Part shown: one piece after another, positions 1 through 9,263 of the stretch
Layout of the letters: every line of letters starts with the position of its first letter
Position numbering within the stretch: the stretch's first letter is position 1
Assembly: GCF_023824315.1 (NCBI RefSeq)
Contig: NZ_CP098732.1
Span: forward strand, 2,356,001 to 2,420,000
Origin: Acinetobacter tibetensis
GTDB lineage: Bacteria; Pseudomonadota; Gammaproteobacteria; Pseudomonadales; Moraxellaceae
Length of the DNA stretch: 64,000 nucleotides
Reading direction: 5' to 3'
The notes under the pieces: generated by a model
Database searches by the model: none
Told to the model about the DNA's origin: nothing
The model's input: only the letters and a program-made list of their open reading frames with translations
Program-made: the position numbers and the translations under genes

Positions 1-622
1 GAAAGGTTTCAACAATAAATTCTTTAATTTCGATCTTTTGCTTAAACACACAATGCAACATCGTTTTCAAGGCATGAACATTATTATTCTGTCCTTGCAT
101 TAATCCTGAAAACTCAGCAAAAAAGTCATTCAAGTCGGAAGACTGATGTTGCTGTCGCACAAAACCATTTAATGCATGTAAAATTGTTAAATAGTGATTA
201 TTCTGATCAATTTCGTAACGAACAGGTAAGTTATAAACCAGACTGGAATCGACATATTGAGCAGTCAACTTATGATTAAAAAGTCCAATAAATTTCTGTA
301 CTTCATCACGTTGCTTACGAGGTGATAACTTTATTTTCTGCGTATAGCTATAAGGTAATGCCCCTTGTATCCCAAGCAAGCCCACCATCAAGTTTTTGAG
401 TTCAATTTTATCTTCTGCTAAATTTAATGACTCAATCTCTGCAATAGGAAAGTTGAGCTGAATTGAGCTCTCAAAACTAAAACGATCCGCCCAATGTTGA
501 ACTTGATTAAAAATAGGATCATGCCGTAACAGCCGAGTCGTTTGGATAAACTCATAAGCTGTAGGCATGTGAAACAGACCATCAATTACAGAAGCTTCTT
601 GCCACCAACGTTCTGAACGCAT
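1..622 (-). CDS. tssG: Type VI secretion baseplate protein TssG (3' end outside window)
   Basis: This is the N-terminal 207 residues of a TssG/VasB-like baseplate wedge protein; the rest lies beyond position 1. The translated start (MRSERWWQEASVIDGLF) and the later stretch LLGIQGALPYSYTQ fit the TssG N-terminal region. TssG joins TssF, TssE and TssK in the cytoplasmic T6SS baseplate. The start at 622 lies inside the end of tssF, giving a 37-bp overlap, which is a common sign of translational coupling. Being last in the visible leftward operon, it fits the order tssB-C-hcp-E-F-G. Identity rests on position and N-terminal similarity, since only part of the protein is visible. Confidence 0.88.
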   Translation of the reverse strand, partial: MRSERWWQEASVIDGLFHMPTAYEFIQTTRLLRHDPIFNQVQHWADRFSFESSIQLNFPIAEIESLNLAEDKIELKNLMVGLLGIQGALPYSYTQKIKLSPRKQRDEVQKFIGLFNHKLTAQYVDSSLVYNLPVRYEIDQNNHYLTILHALNGFVRQQHQSSDLNDFFAEFSGLMQGQNNNVHALKTMLHCVFKQKIEIKEFIVETF

Positions 623-2394
623 TGGTATAACTCCTGTCCTGATTGATGATCAAAAATTGTCAAATCCACAAAACTGTTCATTTGTACTTTTAAGTTGAAT
701 ACAAAGCTCAATAACTGGCTAAAAATATATAAACTATGCCCACGAAAGACTTCTGCTTTGATTGATACTTTGACTTTTATACCGCGGACAAAAGCTGGGA
801 ATGGCTTGATATTCATCATTTTATGCATTGATTCAAATTCAATGCCCTGAATGGCATCAATCAATAGATGATTTTCTTTGGTATTTGATAAATTATATAA
901 AGCCAGTAATTCTTGAATATGGGGTACCGCATTTTCTTGCATTAATGTCATCAAATTCAAAGACAAATGTGAAATCAGTCGCCACTGTTCTTCTTTATTT
1001 CCATTAAAAACATAACATGGTGAAGGTCGTTTTAAGACCTGCGCACGCCGAACTAAGCCCACACCATTCATATTTAAAGTATGCTGACTTAAACTCATGC
1101 TCTCATAAGGCAAATTACCATTAGAACACAGTAAATTTGTACTAATAAAATCAGACTTGATTTCATGAGGATTCAAATGCCGAGAAATAATGGAATAACC
1201 CAATTCAATGTTTTTATGTTGATATTGTTTTTGATTCAATGCATAAAAATATCGTGCATCCTCTTTATGCGCATGACTCATGGCAAAAAATGGTGAAATC
1301 GGATAGGTCACGGCATCTTGATCGTGTTTTTCTCTCATCATTTGCATATTAAGAATAGAATAAACACGATAAAATTCAGGGTGATGTGCGTCTGTTAAAA
1401 TTGGATATTCTAATTTTTTATGATCAATCTTCTGTGGCTCAGCTTTTTTCTCAAACAAATTAATTGCTGGACTACTAAAAAGCTTGAAATTCGCAATATT
1501 TAAAGCTGAATAATTATGAACAATTGCAGGGTCAGTCAAATTGAGTTTTAAATGCACATGTAATTCAAATTGGCTATTTCGCTGCGTAAATTTTTTTAGC
1601 TGCTTTAAATTCAACTGAAGATAGTTAAATTTTTCTGAAAAGCAAAAATATTCCATTAAAAGCCGATAAGCATGGTGAGTATGCTGATCTAAAGGCAATA
1701 AGCTTTCTTTTTCTGTAAAGCCCATCACTTCAAATGGATTTTCGATTGGCAATATATGCTGACCTGATTTCAAGCTAAAACTGGTTTCAGACCTAAACAC
1801 TGTATCTAAAAACTGCAAAGGAAAATTAGAAATTGCATCTAAATATATTGGGATAACTTCATTGTCCAACCATGTTTCTGCGCCATTAAACGCTTCAAAA
1901 GAAAATACCAACGTGGCATTTTGGTTCAAGTGCAAATGCGAGCTCTGATTGGTCTTAAATTCTAAGGATTTAAGCTGTATCGGTAATAGTCGAACAGCCA
2001 AGCTCGTTTTAAACTCACACTGTACGCCTTTCACACTTCGTGATTTAAGTGTGGTTTTTTCTGGAATAATTGTGACTTCTGTTAGCTTCTTTTGCTTTTC
2101 AATATCTTCAAAACTAACAACAGTACAAGCAGGAAAATGTCTTAAATATTGAGGAAACATCACCTCAAATAATGACCGTGTAAACACGTCATAACTATCT
2201 TCTAATTTTTTATCAATTCTTGCTGCAATTAAAGAAAAAGCTTGGATTAGTCGCTCAATGTGTGGGTCATCAATTTGCTCTTGATTCAGTGATAACCGTT
2301 GCGCAATTTTAGGATACTTTTTCGAAAACTCTCTCGACTGTAGTGCAAACTCTTGCAACTGCTTTTCGTAATAAGGTAAAAGTTCTTCAATCAC
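586..2394 (-). CDS. tssF: Type VI secretion baseplate protein TssF
   Basis: A 602-residue TssF/VasA protein, the normal length for the family. It opens with the typical segment MIEELLPYYEKQLQEFALQS, followed by the conserved YPKIAQRL. TssF forms the baseplate wedge with TssG in a 2:1 complex and contacts the membrane complex and the tail hub. The gene starts 17 bp after tssE ends and overlaps tssG by 37 bp, so all three are probably on one transcript. No frameshift or missing region is visible. Confidence 0.95.
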   Translation of the reverse strand: MIEELLPYYEKQLQEFALQSREFSKKYPKIAQRLSLNQEQIDDPHIERLIQAFSLIAARIDKKLEDSYDVFTRSLFEVMFPQYLRHFPACTVVSFEDIEKQKKLTEVTIIPEKTTLKSRSVKGVQCEFKTSLAVRLLPIQLKSLEFKTNQSSHLHLNQNATLVFSFEAFNGAETWLDNEVIPIYLDAISNFPLQFLDTVFRSETSFSLKSGQHILPIENPFEVMGFTEKESLLPLDQHTHHAYRLLMEYFCFSEKFNYLQLNLKQLKKFTQRNSQFELHVHLKLNLTDPAIVHNYSALNIANFKLFSSPAINLFEKKAEPQKIDHKKLEYPILTDAHHPEFYRVYSILNMQMMREKHDQDAVTYPISPFFAMSHAHKEDARYFYALNQKQYQHKNIELGYSIISRHLNPHEIKSDFISTNLLCSNGNLPYESMSLSQHTLNMNGVGLVRRAQVLKRPSPCYVFNGNKEEQWRLISHLSLNLMTLMQENAVPHIQELLALYNLSNTKENHLLIDAIQGIEFESMHKMMNIKPFPAFVRGIKVKVSIKAEVFRGHSLYIFSQLLSFVFNLKVQMNSFVDLTIFDHQSGQELYQCVQNVGGKKLL

Positions 2395-2411
2395 AGCGTT
2401 GTCCTTGTACC

Positions 2412-2891
2412 TTAAGATTGCGCAGAAATAACATATTGTTGCGTCGTTGGTTTTAACAACGCATCAAAAACGACAGGCTCATATAAAGGATGAATATTTA
2501 AATAAGCCTGAATGGTTAAACACAATGCGCCCATATTGTGACCATCCAGAAGCATTTCCACTTTGACTTGTTTTAATCGCGGTTCATGTGCCGAAATTGA
2601 TTGCTCTATAGACTGACAAATTTGCTCTCGATCGAGTGGGTTTGCTGTAGAAAGTCCAACAAAATCAATAATACCGAATTGCACTATTGATTGTTTAGAC
2701 AAAGGATAAGCATCAATAATATGATCTAATTTTGCCATACGGCTATTGAGCAAATCTTCAAGATCATTGGCGACTGACTGTCTTAATTCTTGAATTGAAA
2801 GTCCTCTTATACTTTCAGTTTCAGGAAGTAAGCGATCAAACAGCGTGGACTGAAAACCGTAGGGATGTAACTGTTCTAAACTCATGCTCAT
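2412..2891 (-). CDS. tssE: Type VI secretion baseplate protein TssE (gp25-like)
   Basis: A 159-residue protein of the gp25/GPW family. It has an N-terminal LFDRLLPETE segment and the typical run QSVANDLEDLLNSR near residues 38-51. TssE is the T4 gp25-like wedge subunit that helps start sheath polymerisation around the Hcp tube. It lies between hcp and tssF on the same strand. The 76-bp gap from hcp carries a terminator-like hairpin (see 2918-2949), so tssE and the genes after it may be expressed less than hcp. Confidence 0.93.
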   Translation of the reverse strand: MSMSLEQLHPYGFQSTLFDRLLPETESIRGLSIQELRQSVANDLEDLLNSRMAKLDHIIDAYPLSKQSIVQFGIIDFVGLSTANPLDREQICQSIEQSISAHEPRLKQVKVEMLLDGHNMGALCLTIQAYLNIHPLYEPVVFDALLKPTTQQYVISAQS

Positions 2892-2917
2892 TATCTAAGT
2901 CAATTTATTCTGCATTC

Positions 2918-2949
2918 AAAAATAGAGGACAACGATGGTCATCCTCTAT
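2918..2949 (-). terminator. Attenuator/terminator between hcp and tssE
   Basis: On the minus strand, the arms ATAGAGGA and TCCTCTAT pair perfectly over 8 bp around a 12-nt loop, followed directly by a run of five T. It sits inside the T6SS operon just after hcp. A partial terminator here would let hcp mRNA accumulate above tssE-F-G, which fits the large amount of Hcp a tube needs. Termination efficiency cannot be judged from sequence. Confidence 0.6.
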
Positions 2950-2967
2950 GTATTGATCTGAGTTCAG

Positions 2968-3471
2968 TTATGCAGCATACGATGCTGTGTTATTCGACAA
3001 TGACCATTTCTTGGTCACTGCACCTTTCGCAGTACCATTAATATCTTGTTGATTATACGTCCACTCAACAGCAGCATATTTCAAGCCGAAGGTTTCAGTT
3101 GGAACACCTTCTTCATTGACAATCGGCGCTACACTTGAAACGAGAACATGCTTCAATTTAATTTGAAGATATTTAATACGCTTATCACCATTGGCACGGT
3201 AAAAATCAATTTGCACTTCATCAAAAGTGTAACCTGCTGAACATGCTTCCCATAGTTTCGGGCTAGTCGCATCAAGGTCTTTTACAAAATGCATATCTGC
3301 ATGTTCAACACGTTCAGCCGTGTGACCACCCACGCTAGATGAGGTTGCAGATTTTGGTTGACGAATATTGTGTGCCCAAGAGTTTACTTCTAACCAACCC
3401 TTGTGCTCTGAGTCGCGTGACTCACCATCAACTTTGTATTTACCTCGAAATTCGACGTATATATCTTTCAT
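2968..3471 (-). CDS. hcp: Hcp tube protein (TssD)
   Basis: A 167-residue Hcp1-family protein. It starts MKDIYVEFRGKYKVDGESRD and ends in a Trp-containing beta strand (VTKKWSLSNNTASYAA). Hcp hexamers stack into the inner tube that is fired with the spike and also carry small effectors; secreted Hcp is the usual marker of an active T6SS. The length matches the stand-alone form, with no fused effector domain. It lies 48 bp downstream of tssC, and a hairpin with a T-run follows the stop codon. Confidence 0.96.
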   Translation of the reverse strand: MKDIYVEFRGKYKVDGESRDSEHKGWLEVNSWAHNIRQPKSATSSSVGGHTAERVEHADMHFVKDLDATSPKLWEACSAGYTFDEVQIDFYRANGDKRIKYLQIKLKHVLVSSVAPIVNEEGVPTETFGLKYAAVEWTYNQQDINGTAKGAVTKKWSLSNNTASYAA

Positions 3472-3519
3472 GAGATTATCCTATATTATAAAGTTCTTAA
3501 TTATTGAGCTGTTCTTAAT

Positions 3520-5001
3520 TTAATTAGAAGACTGAGGCAACTCAGTGACGAGTCGCAAAGATACGGACAACTCGTCCAGCTGGAAATGTGGTCTTAAAAA
3601 AACCACAGACTTGTAGTGACCAGGCTCTGCTGGATTTTCTACAACTTTCACGGAAGCCTCTCTTAATGGAAATTGGGCTTTTGCTTCTTGAGAAGCCCCA
3701 TCATCCAAGAGCACATATTTTGCTAACCATTCATTTAAAAAGGCTTCGACATTACCTGCTGATGCAAAACTACCCACTTTGTCACGCATCATGGCTTTTA
3801 AATAATGTGCAATACGAGAAACTGCCATAATGTATTGAATCTGACTCGATAATGCTGAATTTGCATTTGCAGTATCATTGTCATATTTCTTTGGTTTTTG
3901 CGCAGATTGCGCACCAAAAAATGCGGCATAATCCGTATTCTTACAATGTACCAATGGAATAAAACCAAGGTCACTTAACTCTTTTTCACGACGGTCTGTA
4001 ATCGCAATTTCGGTTGGACATTTAAATGCAACTTCACCATCATTGGTTTTAAAGGTATGTACTGGTAAACCTTCAACCAATCCCCCTCCTTCTACTCCAC
4101 GAATTGCAGCACACCAACCATGCATATCAAATGCATTGGTTAAACGTGTACCAAATGCATAAGCAGCATTCATCCATAAATATTCATCGTGGTTTTGACC
4201 CGAAACCTCTTCTACAAAATTAAAGCCTTCGGTTTGCATGCCTTGCTTTGGATCATAGGGTAAACGACCTAAAACACGTGGCATGGTTAATGCCACATAA
4301 CGGGCATCATCACTTTCACGGAATGAACGCCACTGCACATATTCAGCAGTTTCAAAAATTTTCGAGACATCGCGCGGTCGGTCAATATCGGTAAACGATT
4401 CCAGACCTAACATATTGGCACTGGCAGCAGAGATAAACGGAGCATGAGATGCCGCAGCAACATGTGAGATTTGCTCTAACAAATACATATCTGCTGGGGT
4501 ACGGTCAAATTCAAAATCACCAATCAAAGTTGCATACGGTGCTCCACCAAAGGAACCATATTCTTCTTCATAAATTTTCTTGAATAGGGTGCTTTGATCA
4601 AAGTCTGTCGCGCTTTGAAAATCTTTAATCAACTCTTTTTTCGTGGTGTTTAATACCCGAATTTTAATGAGCGGATTTGAAGGTGATTCTTGGCAGAAGT
4701 AATACAATCCACGCCATGTCGATTCAATTTTCTGAAACTCAGCATGATGCATAATTTGACTTAATTGTTTGGAAATCAAGTCATCAATTTCGGCAATCCG
4801 CTTATCAATCGACATCGACATATTGTCTGAAACTGTAATTGTTCCAGCCATCACTTCTTTAGCTAATTCAGCAATGAGACTTTTCGCACGGTCATGCTCT
4901 TCATCATTTCGAGCGATACGACTTTGTTCAACAATAGAATCGAGTAAAGTTAATTCAGCGGAGTTATCTTGTACAGCAAGTGCCGATTGCATGTTATTCA
5001 T
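3520..5001 (-). CDS. tssC: Type VI secretion contractile sheath large subunit TssC
   Basis: A 493-residue TssC/VipB protein of full family length. Conserved segments include TWRGLYYFCQESP, IGDFEFDR, YVALTMPRVLGRLPY and the C-terminal FKCPTEIAITDRRE. TssC pairs with TssB to form the contractile sheath around the Hcp tube, and ClpV (TssH, encoded divergently) disassembles it after firing. The start overlaps the tssB stop region by 8 bp, so the two sheath subunits are probably translationally coupled. Confidence 0.97.
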   Translation of the reverse strand: MNNMQSALAVQDNSAELTLLDSIVEQSRIARNDEEHDRAKSLIAELAKEVMAGTITVSDNMSMSIDKRIAEIDDLISKQLSQIMHHAEFQKIESTWRGLYYFCQESPSNPLIKIRVLNTTKKELIKDFQSATDFDQSTLFKKIYEEEYGSFGGAPYATLIGDFEFDRTPADMYLLEQISHVAAASHAPFISAASANMLGLESFTDIDRPRDVSKIFETAEYVQWRSFRESDDARYVALTMPRVLGRLPYDPKQGMQTEGFNFVEEVSGQNHDEYLWMNAAYAFGTRLTNAFDMHGWCAAIRGVEGGGLVEGLPVHTFKTNDGEVAFKCPTEIAITDRREKELSDLGFIPLVHCKNTDYAAFFGAQSAQKPKKYDNDTANANSALSSQIQYIMAVSRIAHYLKAMMRDKVGSFASAGNVEAFLNEWLAKYVLLDDGASQEAKAQFPLREASVKVVENPAEPGHYKSVVFLRPHFQLDELSVSLRLVTELPQSSN

Positions 5002-5503
5002 TGTCCGCTCCTACTTCTTCACTCAACTGGCGGACTTGTTCGGTATTTTTTAAAACATCATCTAACAAATCTTCTAAACGTTCACTATTCGAAATTTTAT
5101 TACGTAAATCTGTTAAACGTTCACGTGCTTCGACCAATTTACGAAGGGGTTCAATTTGCTGTGCAATGTTTTCTGGTCTAAAGTCATCCATTGATTTAAA
5201 GGTTAAATCAACCCCAAAGCGCCCACCCGTTTCTGAAAGCGTATTTTGTACCTGAAAAGTCGCTCGTGGCGAAAGCGACTCCATGACTTCATCAATATTT
5301 TCTAAATCGACGTTCACAAACTTTTTATCTTTAAGTTTGGTTTTTTCCTGTTCCGAAGCCGCAGAAAAATCTCCTAAAACACCGACAACAAAAGGGAGTT
5401 CCTTAATTTCTTTCCCTTCACCCACTTCTACGTCATAAGTAAGTTGGACACGCGGGGGGCGAATACGTTGCAATTTTTTTTGCACGCTTTCTCGTTTAGC
5501 CAT
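4994..5503 (-). CDS. tssB: Type VI secretion contractile sheath small subunit TssB
   Basis: A 169-residue TssB/VipA protein, normal length. It contains the family segment RPPRVQLTYDVEVG at residues about 15-28 and LPFVVGVLGDFS shortly after, and ends in an acidic helical tail. It assembles with TssC into the sheath. It overlaps tssC by 8 bp and starts 26 bp after asaA, so it belongs to the leftward T6SS operon. Confidence 0.97.
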   Translation of the reverse strand: MAKRESVQKKLQRIRPPRVQLTYDVEVGEGKEIKELPFVVGVLGDFSAASEQEKTKLKDKKFVNVDLENIDEVMESLSPRATFQVQNTLSETGGRFGVDLTFKSMDDFRPENIAQQIEPLRKLVEARERLTDLRNKISNSERLEDLLDDVLKNTEQVRQLSEEVGADNE

Positions 5504-5529
5504 GATTTAAAACCTTGTATTTTAAATTG

Positions 5530-6213
5530 TTATAAACCCGCAAAAGGGTTGCTGCTGCTGTTCGTATTACTATTGGTTGTATTTACTTTAACCGTCGTTG
5601 TACTTGTCTTAGTCTTATTGCTTGTTGTCGCTGCGGATTTGGTTTTAGCCTTAGTTTTTGCAGTTGTTGCGACTTTTGCTGATTTTGCTGCTTTTGTTTT
5701 CGATGATTTCGACGTTGATTGATTCCTTTCAGCCGTATTTAAAGCAGTTTCTAATAAAACTGAGGCTGGTTTTGCTGAATCAATTGATCGAATGAGTTCA
5801 TTTGCAGCAGGATAAGTAATGTCCGAGCTAAGATAGCGCATTTCTTTCTGACGCATTTGTTTCAGAGCATCATTTGCAAGATCAGTCGCCGCGAGGAACT
5901 TGACATCAGTCAAGGTATTACCCTGTACTTTTTCAGCTTCAAGCTGCTGTACCAGTGCTAAAGCTTTTTCGCTTCGACCAATTTGCTGAAAACGTTGCGC
6001 TGCTTGAACTAAATAACCATTTTTATTATCTGCGTTTTTTTTATCGCAAATTTGGCTATATGTTTTTAATAAAACAGGATCATTTTCACCAGAAACTAAC
6101 GGATTTTTCTTGATGCAACTTCGAGAAATATCAATATCTGAATTACTCGCAAATGCACTCATAGATAAACTAGACAGCATTAAGCCTGCCCATAAGAGAA
6201 TATTTGTCTTCAA
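5530..6213 (-). CDS. asaA: Periplasmic T6SS accessory protein, AsaA/TslA-like, with Lys/Thr-rich tail
   Basis: A 227-residue exported protein. Residues 1-22 form a signal peptide ending AFA before SNSD. A helical domain of about 140 residues follows, with two cysteines (Cys33 and Cys56) that could form a disulfide. The last 60 or so residues are low-complexity Lys/Thr/Ala/Ser, ending NPFAGL. It is first in the leftward T6SS operon, the place of the Acinetobacter-specific gene asaA, whose product is a periplasmic TssM-interacting protein; I believe tslA, which guides assembly to cell contacts in A. baylyi, is the same gene. Assignment rests on position, export signal and general character, not alignment. 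Confidence 0.72.
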   Translation of the reverse strand: MKTNILLWAGLMLSSLSMSAFASNSDIDISRSCIKKNPLVSGENDPVLLKTYSQICDKKNADNKNGYLVQAAQRFQQIGRSEKALALVQQLEAEKVQGNTLTDVKFLAATDLANDALKQMRQKEMRYLSSDITYPAANELIRSIDSAKPASVLLETALNTAERNQSTSKSSKTKAAKSAKVATTAKTKAKTKSAATTSNKTKTSTTTVKVNTTNSNTNSSSNPFAGL

Positions 6214-6571
6214 AACAACCTCTATTATTAAGTCTTTGTCTAAAGTTTTAACCGTTTATATTCTGGTTTTTACTTTATGTATTTTTAAAGTAGGCAGATT
6301 TAACTAAATATTAACTACAGTAGTCAAGACAAATTTTGTCATCTTTCGACATTTAATAAATTTAAATAACACTTTTTTTCTTAAATTTTATGATATATGA
6401 TTCGCACGACTTTATACCAATTACTTAAAAACATAATTTTTCATGCTAGAAAGTTATGATTTTTTTGACTAAGAAAATTTGATTATTACTTTTTTATTAA
6501 TAACTTAACCAACAAAAATATTCGTATTAAAGTAGTGATTCAAATCTTAGTCTCAAAAGCTGAGATCCATA
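6214..6571. promoter_or_regulatory. Divergent promoter region of the two T6SS operons
   Basis: About 358 bp of very AT-rich DNA lies between asaA (leftward) and tssH (rightward), so both operon promoters must be here. I see no convincing sigma-70 promoter pair. One short symmetric site, GACAAA-T-TTTGTC at 6328-6340, is a possible operator. The AT-richness would also suit H-NS-type silencing; that is inference only. Confidence 0.5.
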
Positions 6572-9238
6572 ATGAATAATTTAAAAGTTTTAATTACAAA
6601 ACTGTCTATTCCTGCACGTGAAGCTTTAGAAAAGGCAGCAAACTTTTGTGTTTCTCAACAAAATTTTGAAATAGAGATTGAGCATTTACTGACTGAATTG
6701 GTGAAACAAAATTCAGATAATGATCTGCAACTCATATTAAAAAAATACAAAATCGCGCATGAAGAACTTTTAAATGATTTAAGCCAAAGTATTGCATTAT
6801 TGCCTAAAGGCAACACTCGTACCCCTATTTTTGCTTTGTCTATTGTTCGTTTATTCGAACAAGCTTGGCTAGTGGCTTCTGCTGAGAAAATACCTGTTAT
6901 TCGAAGTAGCCACTTATTGATTGCATTACTTACTGCGGCTGATTTACACCAGATTGCAACCCGAGCATCTGTACACTTAACTATGTTGCCAATCGACACG
7001 ATAAAACATCAGTTTTTAGACATTTGTCGAAACAGTACCGAATGTGATACAACGCCAGTAGTACAGCCAAAAACTGATCTTCCCTCTAGTTCTATCCAAC
7101 CATCAACTTCGCAAACACCTGCTTTAAATCAATACACCATCAACTTGACGCAAAAAGCACAAAACGGACAAATTGACCCTGTAATTGGACGCGAACATGA
7201 AATTCGCCTCATGCTCGATATTCTGATGCGACGTAGACAAAATAACCCGATTTTAACTGGCGAACCAGGCGTCGGAAAAACAGCGGTTGTTGAAGGACTT
7301 GCTTTAAAAATTGCACAAAATTCCGTTCCAGATGCGCTCAAAAATGTACAACTTCACACCTTAGATATGGGGTTATTACAAGCAGGAGCCAGTGTAAAAG
7401 GTGAGTTTGAAAACCGACTGAAACAAATTATTCAGGAAGTTCAAAGTTCAAGTCATCCTATTATTTTATTCATTGATGAAGCGCATACACTGATTGGAGC
7501 AGGAGGACAAGCGGGGCAAAATGATGCTGCAAATTTACTTAAACCCGCGCTAGCTCGTGGTGAACTGCGTACTATTGCGGCAACAACTTGGGCAGAATAT
7601 AAACAATACTTTGAAAAAGATGCAGCCTTAAGTCGTCGCTTTCAAGTCATTCAAGTTGAGGAACCAACCGAAGCTGTTGCCATTGATATGCTACGCGCCA
7701 TGATTCCAGTTATGACTGAACATTTTAAGTTACAAATTGATGATGAAGCAATTATAACCGCAGTTCATGCATCACATCGTTACATTACAGGGCGTCAACT
7801 CCCCGATAAGGCCATTAGCGTTTTAGACACTGCGGCTGCGCGTGTCGCACTTACCCAGAATGCTCAACCTGTTCAATTAGACCAATTTCAAGCGCAGTTA
7901 CACAATCTTAAATTAGAACTAAACATTCTACAGAATGAACACCAAAGCAATCCAATTCATGAAGAACGTCTAAACAGCATTCAAGAAAATATTCTGTGTT
8001 TAGAACAAAATATTCAAGTCATACAACAAAAATGGCAGCAAGAACTGGCTTTAGTCAAACAAATCCAAGCGCTGCAAGATGGCCAAGCAGTTAACTGTAA
8101 TGAGCAAATTGCTGAACTCAGATTCAAACTTCTCCAATTACAAGACAATAACCCTCTCGTGTTTGACCGCGTGAATGCCACCATCATCAATGAAATTATT
8201 TCTGATTGGACGGGTATTCCTGTTGGTAACATGGTCAGCGATGAAATTAAACAAATACTGAACCTAAAAAACAAACTTGAACAACGCGTCATGGGTCAAG
8301 ATTATGCGTTAAAACTGCTAGTTCAAGGTATTAAAACTGCTAAAGCCAAGCTGGAAGACCCCAATAAACCACAAGGTGTGTTTATGTTAGTGGGACCAAG
8401 TGGTGTAGGTAAGACCGAAACAGCACTGACACTAGCGCAGGAATTATATGGCGGTGAATCGCACTTAATTACCATCAACATGTCCGAATACCAAGAAGCC
8501 CATACCGTTTCCTCGTTAAAAGGTTCGCCTCCGGGTTATGTCGGCTATGGTCAAGGTGGCGTATTGACCGAAGCTGTACGACGAAATCCGTATAGTGTTG
8601 TTTTATTGGATGAAATTGAAAAAGCACATCAAGATGTTCAAGAATTATTTTTCCAAGTCTTCGACAAAGGTACTCTAGAAGATGGTGAAGGACGTGTCAT
8701 TGATTTTAAAAATACTACGATCTTACTGACTTCAAATACAGGCTCAAGCAGCATCATGCAAGCCTGTCTAAATCATCCAGTCGAGCAATGGCCTACTGCT
8801 GAGCAACTACTTGATAAATTAAAACCAAGTTTATATCAGCAATTTAAACCTGCATTCTTAGGTCGCATGCAAATTGTTCCATATTTCCCATTACATGATG
8901 ATCTTTTAATTCAAATTATTGAGCATAAATTAGGAAAAATTATCAAACGCATCGAGCAGCAATATCATGTGCAGGTTCAGTATAGTGATGATGTCAGCGA
9001 GCTATTACTTAGTCGTTGTACTGAAGTGGATAGCGGTGCCAGAAATGTAGATCATATTTTAAATGCCTCGATTCTACCTGCTTTAGCGACAGAAATTTTG
9101 CTGGCTTTAAGCGAACAAAAGTTGCCAAATCAAATTTGGATAGACGTAGACAATGATGAATTCATTTATGTTCTTGATTCTAAGATAAAACAATCTAAAA
9201 AGAAAAAAGCCAAAGCAGTCAAAGCTGAAACTGTATAA
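6572..9238 (+). CDS. tssH: T6SS sheath-recycling AAA+ ATPase TssH (ClpV)
   Basis: An 888-residue class I Clp/Hsp100 ATPase. It has an N-terminal Clp-N domain (about 1-150), a first AAA+ module with Walker A GEPGVGKT near 230 and Walker B FIDEAHT near 300, a middle coiled coil (about 420-530), and a second AAA+ module with GPSGVGKTE near 608. ClpV binds contracted TssBC sheath and unfolds it for reuse. The C-terminus is Lys-rich (KQSKKKKAKAVKAE). It is first in the rightward operon and divergent from the sheath genes. ClpB is the closest alternative, but the T6SS setting and N-domain favour ClpV. Confidence 0.95.
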   Translation: MNNLKVLITKLSIPAREALEKAANFCVSQQNFEIEIEHLLTELVKQNSDNDLQLILKKYKIAHEELLNDLSQSIALLPKGNTRTPIFALSIVRLFEQAWLVASAEKIPVIRSSHLLIALLTAADLHQIATRASVHLTMLPIDTIKHQFLDICRNSTECDTTPVVQPKTDLPSSSIQPSTSQTPALNQYTINLTQKAQNGQIDPVIGREHEIRLMLDILMRRRQNNPILTGEPGVGKTAVVEGLALKIAQNSVPDALKNVQLHTLDMGLLQAGASVKGEFENRLKQIIQEVQSSSHPIILFIDEAHTLIGAGGQAGQNDAANLLKPALARGELRTIAATTWAEYKQYFEKDAALSRRFQVIQVEEPTEAVAIDMLRAMIPVMTEHFKLQIDDEAIITAVHASHRYITGRQLPDKAISVLDTAAARVALTQNAQPVQLDQFQAQLHNLKLELNILQNEHQSNPIHEERLNSIQENILCLEQNIQVIQQKWQQELALVKQIQALQDGQAVNCNEQIAELRFKLLQLQDNNPLVFDRVNATIINEIISDWTGIPVGNMVSDEIKQILNLKNKLEQRVMGQDYALKLLVQGIKTAKAKLEDPNKPQGVFMLVGPSGVGKTETALTLAQELYGGESHLITINMSEYQEAHTVSSLKGSPPGYVGYGQGGVLTEAVRRNPYSVVLLDEIEKAHQDVQELFFQVFDKGTLEDGEGRVIDFKNTTILLTSNTGSSSIMQACLNHPVEQWPTAEQLLDKLKPSLYQQFKPAFLGRMQIVPYFPLHDDLLIQIIEHKLGKIIKRIEQQYHVQVQYSDDVSELLLSRCTEVDSGARNVDHILNASILPALATEILLALSEQKLPNQIWIDVDNDEFIYVLDSKIKQSKKKKAKAVKAETV

Positions 9239-9263
9239 AACGTAAATTGGATTATTTCGTACT

